A DNA stretch of 64,000 bases. It comes from Buddleja alternifolia (taxonomy: Eukaryota; Streptophyta; Magnoliopsida; Lamiales; Scrophulariaceae). Below the pieces are notes generated by a model. That model ran no database searches, was not told the DNA's origin, and saw only the letters and a program-made list of their open reading frames with translations. The stretch spans positions 1-64,000 of the forward strand of contig WHWC01000104.1 in the NCBI GenBank assembly GCA_019426215.1. Direction: 5' to 3'. Below, in pieces: positions 55,634 through 64,000 of this stretch (position 1 is the first letter of the stretch; the number at the start of each line of letters is the position of its first letter). The position numbers and the translations under genes are program-made.

Positions 55634-57672
55634 TGAGAATGTTTCCAATGTGGATGCCCCATATGTGTCAAGAGTACAGATCAATATCGATTGACACACT
55701 CTAAAAAATATGCATTCCAAGGGCATCGGAGATGGCTAAATCGGAACCATCAATATCGTCGGTGGAAAAAAGCTTTCAATGGGAATATAGAAGAAGGCCG
55801 AGCTCCTAAGTGCTTGACTGGTGAAGAAGTGTTTGAGAATATAAAAGACTTGGAGGTCAAATTTGAAAAGACTTTTGCAGGTGGCCTTGCAAAAACTGGG
55901 TGGAAAAAAAGGTCAATTTTCTTTGAGTTGTCGTATTGGACGTCTTTACATGTTAGACATTTTCTTGATATTATGCATATTGAGAAAATTGTATTTGATA
56001 ATGTCATTGTTACACATCTAAATGTGCCCGAAAAGACAAAAGATGGCGTAAAGGCAAGGTTAGACTTGGTTGAAATGAAGATAAGAGAAAAATTGGCACC
56101 AACAAATAAGAAGAAACATACTTATTTGCCTCCAGCAGCTCACACTCTATCCAGGAAAGAAAAAATTGCATTATGTGAGTTTCTTAATGGAGTGAAAGTT
56201 CTAGAAGGGTATTCTTCAAACATTAGCAGTCTTGTATCAATGAAGGATTTAAAGCTAAAGCACATGAAGACTCACGATTGTCATGTAATCATGTATCATT
56301 TGCTACCAATTGCTATACGGGCCATTTTTTCCAAAAAAGGTGAGAGAAACTATAACCTCATTATGTTTCTTCTTCAAAGTAATGTGGAGCAAGGTGTTTG
56401 ATCCTGGACAATTACCTGCACTTTAGAAACAAATTGCCATCACTTTGTGTGATCTTGAGATGTATTTTCCACCAGCGTTTTTTGATATAATGGCTCACCT
56501 ATCTATTCACTTGGTTAGAGAGACACAACTATGTGGACCGGATTTTATGAGATCTATGTATCCGGCTGAGCGTTATATGAAGGTATTAAAAGGCTACGTG
56601 AAAAATCATAGTCGACCGAAAGGTTGCATTGTTGAACGGTACATAGTTGATGAAGCGATTACATTTTGCACAGAACATTTGAAAGATTCTAACGTTGCAG
56701 AGCTTCCAAAGTCTCATGTCGTGGGAGGGATAACAGAAGGAGAAAGCGTAATTGGAAAGCAATTAGTTAGTGTTCCTGGCACACAAAGGGATCATGCACA
56801 CCTATATGTGCTCCACAACACCGATGAGGTTCAGTAATATGTTGAAGAGCACAAGGACCAACTTAGGAGATTAAGTCCAAATAAAAATGAGAGTTGGATT
56901 TTAAGAGAGCATAATAAGAGTTTCATCGATTGGTTCCAAAAGCATAGTCAAAAGAAACAGAACGAGAATCCACCTTCAGTTTCAGAAAAATTGGCACGGT
57001 TGTCGATGGGTCCGGGCAAACTTGTATTTTGTCATTTAGGTTATCGTATAAATGGTCGCACATTCTATACAAAAGACCAAGATGAACGGAGGACAATGCA
57101 GAATAGTGGGGTGAGTCTTGTAGCTCAAGCAATGCATATCTCAAGTGCGGCAGAGAATAACCCTATCTATGCCCATTTATCATGTTATGGGGTGATTGAA
57201 CATATATGGGAGCTGGATTTTAGTTGGTTTCGGGTGCCTGTATTTGGGTGTAGGTGGGCTGACAATAAAAATAATGTCGATAATAGTAAAATAGGTTTCA
57301 CTTGAGTAGACCTTGAAAGGGTGGGATACAAAGATGAACCTTTCATTTTGGCATCACAAGCTAAACAAGTGTTTTTTGTCACCGATCCTGTTGATAAGAG
57401 GTGGTCAATTGTTTTATCAGCAAAAAAAAAATACTTGCATTGAGGATGATGGTTCATATAGTGATGATGATGGAGGAAATCCTATCTTAGGTGATTCGCA
57501 AGCCACTGATAGTGATGGTGACTTGGATATCAGTGATGGTGAATTGTATATGCGATAAGATCACCAAGAAGGGATATGAATTAATCCATCTGTTCGTCGA
57601 CGTACTAAACAAAAGGGTCGTATTGAGGGGAAGCAAAAGACTACTAAGCCAACGATAAAAAGAAAACGATGA
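55634..57672 (+). pseudogene. tnpD: CACTA tnpD (TNP2-type transposase), 5'-truncated
   Basis: Starts with the Cys-rich piece CFQCGCPICVKSTDQYRLTH, then FQGHRRWLNRNHQYRRWKKA, LSYWTSLHVRHFLDIMHIEK, DGVKARLDLVEMKIREKLAP, LKHMKTHDCHVIMYHLLPIA, then after a frame shift near 56400 ITLCDLEMYFPPAFFDIMAH, PAERYMKVLKGYVKNHSRPK, LVAQAMHISSAAENNPIYAH and FILASQAKQVFFVTDPVDKR, ending KPTIKRKR and TGA (57670-57672). These are the conserved blocks of plant CACTA TNP2 transposases, which cut the element ends in the nucleus. The first part of the gene is gone. Disruptions: one frame shift, stops at about 56427, 56835-56837 and 57303-57305, and a shift in the A-run at 57421. Confidence 0.88.
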
Positions 57673-58311
57673 AAGGTATTTGAACTTATGTGATAATATA
57701 TGATAAGACTTATTTTATAAATTTTTTGCTGCTTCATATAAGCACTTGTTCGTGTATGAGTCAGGACGTCTCTTGTTAGTGTATGAATTGAAAAATTATG
57801 TTGTTGCTATATGAAACTAACTTCTGTATTTTTGGTTTTGTAGGTCGATATTGTATACCATCGTCACTGCCACCACCACCACCATAGCCGCTCTCTCCTC
57901 CGCCTCTACGACCACCACCGCCGGCTCCCCTACTACCACCACCACCACCGTAAGCTTCTTCTCTCTCGCTCTCTCTATATGATAACGAGTATTATTATTT
58001 GAATACATATCATGAGTATAGCCTGTTTGTTGATATGTATTTTGATTATGTATCGTGATAGGATCAATATGTGTTGTTTTGTTGACATCGTTTAATGCAT
58101 TCATGATTTTGTGAAGTTTGATTGGTTTTGTGAAAGAATTGATGGATTGGTTTTGTTGTTTGCAATTTTGGGCGAAGATTAAGTCGAGAATTTGGTAGAA
58201 ATTTTTGCGTCGTTACTCTGCCGAATTTTTTTAAGAATAATGGTGGCGTTATTTGGTACTATATATTTGGTATATGAATCTAAATTCTGTATTTTTCGCT
58301 TTTGTAGGTCG
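57673..58311 (+). promoter_or_regulatory. Second CACTA leader between tnpD and tnpA
   Basis: Contains CCACCACCACC repeats (57863-57955), a donor-like gtaagcttcttctctc at 57952 and an acceptor ttttgtag at 58308 just before the tnpA ATG. The part 58060-58240 matches the leader intron near the right-hand CACTA end (13100-12967, inverted). The text ttctgtatttttggttttgtaggtcgat at its start is repeated almost exactly before the ATG. It probably gives tnpA its own transcription start or first exon. Confidence 0.6.
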
Positions 58312-61300
58312 ATGGATTCTGGGGGCGCTTCAAACAAACGTGTTGAAAATGAGATATGTAGAGGTATCGCGGCAATGAAAAAAGTTATAAATGCCAGAAG
58401 TAAAGGTTCAAAGCTACCAGTCGGCTGGAATAAGAATGGCCAACCAATTGATCCAAATAAATCAACATTTGTTGGTTACATTGGAGTCATAGCTCGTGAG
58501 AGGGTGCCGATTACCATCAATGATTGGCGACACGTCTCGGGAGCAACAAAATCAGCAATTTGGAATGAAATAGCTGTAAGTTGGTTATTATCATGTTTCT
58601 AATTGGTTAATGTATTTTTTGTTTATTCAATTTTCTCTAAATTATAATTTCATATATACTTTGTTGTTTGTTTTTTATAGTTGGCCTTTGATGTTGAAGA
58701 AAGTAGACAAAAATTTGTTTTAGCCGAAGCTTGAAAGCTAACACAAAACTTTAGGAGCTACTTGAGCAGAGTGTGGGTAGAGGATGCTAATGGGAATATT
58801 AATTCCAGCCCACCCCAAAAATATAATATATCTCAAGAAGATTGGACAGCGTTTTTACATGTTCGCCAAAGTGAAGATTTCCAGGTAATTATTTTAATTT
58901 ACGGTTTCATTTGTTGCATATTGCGTTTATATGAAACCATATACATTGACTAGTGCTTTGATTATGAAATGAACAGCAACTAAGTAGGCAAAATCAGGAA
59001 AGAGCAAAGGAACCTGAATACCCTTATAGGAAATCACGTCTTGGATATGCTCAACTGGAGCAAATTGAGGTACGTAGTTCGTTTAACAGTGAATCTTTAC
59101 AAGTTTTCTAACAAAAATTCCTTGTTAATATATTTATATATATATATATTTAATCATAATATAGATGGAAAAAATAAAGAAAGCTGGGTCAGATTGCACA
59201 GACGTGACACGAGCACTCGTGTGGAGGATTGCACGTTCTGACAGCCAGCATAACATTGATAATGTCAACGTTAAAAGAGTAGCGGATGAAATTGTGAGTT
59301 ATTTGCAATTTTAGCTATATCATGTGTTGTATGTTTTTTAGGAAATATTTTTAAAAGAGCAAAGTATTATTTTTTAAATGTATTATTACAGGAGTGCTTA
59401 TCACAGGAGGGTAGCCATAGTGGAAACGAGAGGACTCGAGATGATATATTGGCTAAAGCTCTTAAAAAGAAGGACCATTCGGGTCGCGTTAGGGGTGTAG
59501 GCTTTGGGGTATCACAAAAAAAGTACTTTACGGATTCAAAGCCTTCTGAAGATGAGGAGATTGATAACTTGAAAAACATGGTGCACATGCTCACTACATC
59601 ACTATCCTCATTGCGACGCGAGTTTGACGAGCATAAGGCGTCTGGGTCGCAGCAGCCACATGAAGATGAGACAGTTTCTTTGAAAGATAGCTGCCCAGAT
59701 CCAGTTAAGAACCTTCCTCAGGTAATGATATGAAATTATTTAGTGATCATATAACTTGCAATTCTCTAAAACACACAAAATTTTCTAATATAATGGTATA
59801 TATATTATATATGTACGTTGTGGCGCAATGACAATTAGCACTTTCAACACCGTCTTATTGTATGGTGGCTAAAGGACAAATGTACAATCGATCAGAGGAT
59901 AGAACACTGCATACACGTCCATTACCCACCCACCTTGTGAAAATGATGATTGACATTGAAATTGAAGATATTGCACCCCTACCAGTCCCTCTCGCTGATG
60001 AAGGAGTGTTCACAGTTTCTGAGGCTGTGGGATATATTGTTGCTTGGCCTAAGAGTCTTGTCACTATCAGTGACGCATCGGTACGTAATTATTAATAGCT
60101 AGCCATTAATAAATTATAACAATTGGTTTGTAACATTCACGTTTTGTTTTCTTTGCTTAAATAGTCTCTTGGAAAATCTAAATCATCAGTTGGAAAAAAT
60201 AAATCAGAGGTGACGAAGCACTTAGCTATCAAACGAACACCTCCAGTGGCCAACCCTTCACGTGAAGATGACAAAGCAGCAGACGTTGTAACAGCTGATC
60301 AACGCCCTCAGCCACTTGTAACTCTTGAAAGGTACCTGCAGATAATGCCTATTGAACAACAGGTGACTATAGACATTCCCGAGGCAATCTATAATAATGA
60401 ACCCTATCAAGAGTATCTTGGGCGGGAGGAGATCTGTCACTTTTTGCGTAAAGAACAGATAGGAGTCTCTATCATTTCAGTTTACATCAAGTAAGTTTTT
60501 AAATATGAACTAAAAAAACTAAGTTTTTAAATTATTTTACTGCATTAATTTGAACTATGTTTATTTTCGTTGCTCAAATTTATTTTATGCTCAATTTAGG
60601 TGTTTGTGGGCTAAGAACGTGGTCCCCGAAGAGAAAGCAAATAATTTCGGGTTCCTTAGCCCACATGCTATATCTGCGGGAGCAGGTATTAATCTCTCTC
60701 AGCGTATGTTACAAGCGCAATATATAACAAATGTCATGAAAGATTGCGCAGACGGGAAGTTGTTTATTGCACCTTACAACACCGGGTGAGCTACTAAAAA
60801 CCCAACTTTATTTTGTAAAATTTGTTACGTACGCAAAACAAATTTTGAATTTATTTTTTGAATGCTTTTTAGGGGACATTGGATGTTGCCTGTGATTGAT
60901 CCAATTAAAGAGATCATTTATTATCTGGATTCTTTGCACGGTGATTCGAATAACCGACATGATATGAAAGAAACAATCAATCAGTAAGTTTTTCATTCAA
61001 TCAATGTATCCATTATATTTAATATTAATTTTAAAGTGTATATATCTTCCTAGATTTCACATATATATTTGCTTGATATTGACATCTTTTCTTATTTTTT
61101 GATGTTTTTAACAGTGCTGTGTTGATGTTTCGTGCAAATCGTAACACCCAAAAGATCAAATCAAAAAACATGGCCTGTAAATGGACTTGTATAAAGGTTA
61201 GTGTAATTTTATATTTTCAAGAGCTTATTCGTATAAAAGTTATTGTTGTAATACAATTTTGATTTCAATTTTATAGTGCCCCATACAGTTAAACGACAAA

Positions 61301-61571
61301 TATTGTGGCTTCTTAATTATGAAATTCATGAAGAATATTATTAGCCACGGAGAATCTACAATCCTACCAACGGTATGCATAATCCTAATTAATACTCATC
61401 ATCAAATTCTAATTTCCCTTTTTAAGTTATTAAACCTTTGTTGGGTTTTCAATCTCTATCTTGCAGTACTTTCCTGATTGTCAATACTTCACTTACTCTA
61501 TAGAGCAACTTGATGAAGTACGTTGCGAATTGACACAATACATTTTCCAATGCGCTTTTGGTATGGTGTAA
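58312..61571 (+). CDS. tnpA: CACTA tnpA-type protein with C-terminal Ulp1-like cysteine protease domain (one premature stop)
   Basis: Twelve inferred exons with GT-AG borders: 58312-58575, 58681-58884, 58977-59069, 59165-59293, 59392-59721, about 59835-60080, 60165-60490, 60600-60785, 60873-60983, 61115-61196, 61277-61372, 61467-61571. The N-terminus (MDSGGASNKRVENEICRGIA, ITINDWRHVSGATKSAIWNE) is the Ptta/En-Spm plant transposase domain; exons 4-5 carry a coiled coil (DEEIDNLKNMVHMLTTSLSS). The C-terminus has Ulp1/C48 hallmarks: GGHWMLPVIDPIKEIIYYLD (catalytic His and Asp) and IQLNDKYCGFLIMKFMKNII (Gln and catalytic Cys). Family TNPA binds the subterminal repeats; the Ulp1 domain's role in CACTA elements is unsettled. 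The only clear lesion is TGA at 58732-58734 (codon 18 of exon 2); the phase into exon 6 is uncertain. Confidence 0.8.
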
Positions 61572-62221
61572 GTTGTAAATTGTGGTAAATTTTTATTTAA
61601 TTTGTTGTATATAAATTGTGATTGGTTTAATTGGTTGATTGTAAACTCGTTATCATTTGTTGGAGATTATACATAAAATTTGATTTGTTGTTAGGAGGAA
61701 AGAATTGGTTTTTGTTGTTAGAGATAATCATTTGGTGAAGTTAATTTTGGGTTTTAATTTGTTGTTTCTGTTTAATTGGTTTTTATGATTTGCTGTGTTA
61801 GTGTGTTGAATTTTGAGCTTGTGGGAAGCTGATTACAATAAATTTTGTACAGTACAGTTAGGAAAATAATTTAAAAAAATAATGTGTTATAGCTGTTATA
61901 GGAATAACCGCTATAATAGGTAAAACCTATTATAGCGGTTATGGGGAATAACCGCTATAATAGAGTTTTCAAAAAAAAAATTAAGATAAACGCTATAATA
62001 GGTTACCTATTATAGCGGTTATTCCTATAACCGCTATAATGGAGTTTCCAAAAAAAATAAATTAAATACACCCTATTATAGCGGTTACAGAAATAACCGC
62101 TGTAATAGGTTTTCCAATTACAACGGTTATTACCGTAACCGCTGTAATAGGCGTCAACCATTTACAGCGGTACCTATTACAGCGGTTAAAACCGCTTTAA
62201 TAGGTCATTTCTGTAGTAGTG
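61572..62221 (+). mobile_element. CACTA 3' region and terminus
   Basis: About 300 bp of AT-rich 3' untranslated DNA, then subterminal repeats from 61890: CCTATTATAGCGGTTAT and ATAACCGCTATAATAGG in both orientations, changing near 62090 to CTGTAATAGG/CCTATTACAGCGG types, and the TIR tttctgtagtagtg ending at 62221. Bases after it are TAA. No matching left terminus in plus orientation is in the window adjacent to this element. Confidence 0.88.
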
Positions 62222-64000
62222 TAATTTGTTCGTTGACTGTCAATGATTGGGATACTGGTTATGATAGTGTGTGTGAGCCTTGGACCTGAGGAATCACGAA
62301 GATTGTGCTTGTGACACTAAACTTGTTATTAGAGTAGTCAGATCCAATTCATCATTAGGTGAGATCAACGTCGAAGTACGGTATAGGTGGGAAAGCAGCA
62401 ATTGTTCGGTAACTACCAAGATGTGATTCACTGTCTCAAGCAGTAAATGAGTCAATGTCATGTCTAATCATAGGAAAATGTAATTATACGTCTTTGGCCG
62501 AAGAAGGTAAACTAACTCGTGTGGAACACGAGGGGTAGTTTGATAATTTTATCTTACTATAATTGTTTAAGCACAACATCAAGTCCTGTGAGTTTGACGA
62601 ATTCCATGACTCTCACTCGATCGGGATGTTACAGTGAAAAGCTTATAATCACATGGTGTATGTGACCTAAAGGTTCATACTGATCAAATCATTTCAATCT
62701 CAATTAGTTTCGATGTGGGTCCACAGGAATGGTTAGATGACATCCACATCCTTGGTTTCCTCCCATTGCCAATTAAGATGAACTTAGAGAGTCGCGCTTT
62801 CAAGGAAATAAGTGAAGAATATCTCTAGTTGTTGAACAAATTAATTTATTTAATTAATTACGTTAATTGAAATAAATTGAAAGGCAAAAAATAATTAATT
62901 AAATTAATTTATTATTTATTCCTATTAGACCAAATTATTAATTAGATTAATATATGTTGAACTTAATTATTAATTAAACTTGGTTGAAAGTCAACTTAGC
63001 CCATTAAGGAATGAAATAGACGTGTATTATGAGGTTAATGCATGGGCTTAAGGAATTAATTAATTCCAACCCATCATATCATTTAAATACACCCTAATAT
63101 GATTAACTTAGTACACAAGTCATCATTACAACTAGAGAAGAGAAAAAATTTCCTCTCCCTTTCCTCTATAGCCGTCGGCCTCACCCAAGACAGAGAAGGA
63201 GGATTTTTCTTCAGCATTATTTCCGGCGTGATATCTAGATGCAGGAACCCGGGGTTGCTACTATCACTGTAGATCAAGAATTCTATTTCTTCTACGAGGT
63301 TAGTTTATAAATGTAATTTGATTTACATCTTCTTCTTTTTTATCAAAAATCGTTAAACCCCAAAAGTGATCCTATTGTGAATCCATATATATTTTTATTT
63401 CCGCTGCGCATGAACAGGGATTCACAACAATATATATAGTAGTGTAGAAGTTTTTTAGACTGTATCTAGAACGTAGCTAGAAATTTCATTGTAAATATCT
63501 AGATAGGAAGTCTCTAGATAAATGAATATCCGCCGTTAGATTACATCGATCTCTACTGTCCATTGAGGAGGTGGCATTATATAAATATGTAGTAGAGCCT
63601 CAGTTGTAACCATACAAACATTTTGAAAGTGACTAATATACAAAGCATTGCCAAATACTGTAATTGTTCTTTGTCAGTTCCCCTTTTTTGCACACAAAGC
63701 ACGAGTGATAGACGAGGCTGACTTAGCAAATCACGTAAGAGGCGGGTTGAAGAAGCTAAGTGTCGTATGTAATGTTAGTAAGAGACTAGGTCCACGACAC
63801 GCTGCTTTTCATCTTTGTTATTGTTTTGACAGAAAATAACTCTTCAACTTCCTCCTCTTTCACTCTATATCACACGACGAGTCAGATGAGATCCACATAG
63901 TGACCATTCCGACATGCCGGGAAATAAGGCAATTCAACCACATCATTCTGATTTCTAGTCCTATTTGACGAAATTTTCCGATCCATACTCCCCCCATTAT
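62222..64000. other. LTR-like remnants, no gene recognised
   Basis: The stretch 62230-63430 has the style of the 2.2-kb LTR family (text such as gtgggtccacaggaatgg, and tttccgctgcgcatg near 63401 resembling the inverted gcgcagcagaa at the start of solo LTR 1), suggesting a truncated minus-strand LTR. From 63450 on, tctagataggaagtctctag and ttatataaatatgtagtag look like another LTR promoter. The ORF at 63648-63839 has no recognised domain. Confidence 0.4.

Overview
This window looks like repeat-rich nuclear DNA from a eudicot plant. It is AT-rich, has spliceosomal introns, and holds plant-type copia and gypsy retrotransposons, CACTA (En/Spm), hAT, Mutator-like and PIF-like DNA transposons, tRNA-derived SINEs, and fragments of plant gene families (CYP72-like P450, PGG/ankyrin, NBS resistance gene, RAD7-like LRR protein). 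An asterid source is possible but unproven. Nearly every recognisable coding region is broken. The best preserved are the 3' exons of a PGG-domain gene (15766-18102) and a CACTA tnpA/Ulp1 gene with one premature stop (58312-61571).

Layout. 1-435: P450 C-terminal relic. 2308-13888: a composite CACTA region bounded by two CACTACTACA termini. It holds a truncated copia copy (3431-5207), an intron-containing RAD7-like LRR gene on the minus strand (5463-12484) that abuts a tnpD start fragment, and a 3.7-kb hAT element in exon 1 of that gene (8149-11847). The hAT interior is one large inverted minisatellite. 13889-15765: noncoding DNA with a 238-bp tandem duplication. 15766-18102: PGG gene, minus strand. 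18103-24625: AT-rich DNA with a SINE, MITEs, a Mutator-like element and an NBS fragment. 24626-36830: a minus-strand copia element split by a 6.2-kb plus-strand gag-only LTR element (26705-32905). 39440-55630: a degenerate gypsy element holding a copia element (39690-49757) and a 2.2-kb solo LTR (51009-54442). The copia holds a PIF-like element, two CACTA MITEs and a hAT, and the hAT holds a second solo LTR. The second nested solo LTR in the gypsy holds a SINE and a Mutator foldback element. 55634-62221: a 5'-truncated CACTA element with tnpD, a second leader, tnpA/Ulp1 and a 3' terminus. 62222-64000: LTR-like remnants.

The window reads as a stack of insertions whose order can be recovered from target-site duplications: GCTTC, GCACC, CTCCC, TGCTA, GTAGAATAA, TTGCATCCGC, AAT, ACA, TAA and ATA. 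The most unusual items are the hAT that carries a megahairpin-forming minisatellite inside a transduplicated gene, the gag-only LTR element with repeated antisense ORFs, and the Mutator foldback element carrying what looks like a remnant of a GRF-type zinc-finger gene. No computation or database search was possible; family calls rest on motif recognition.
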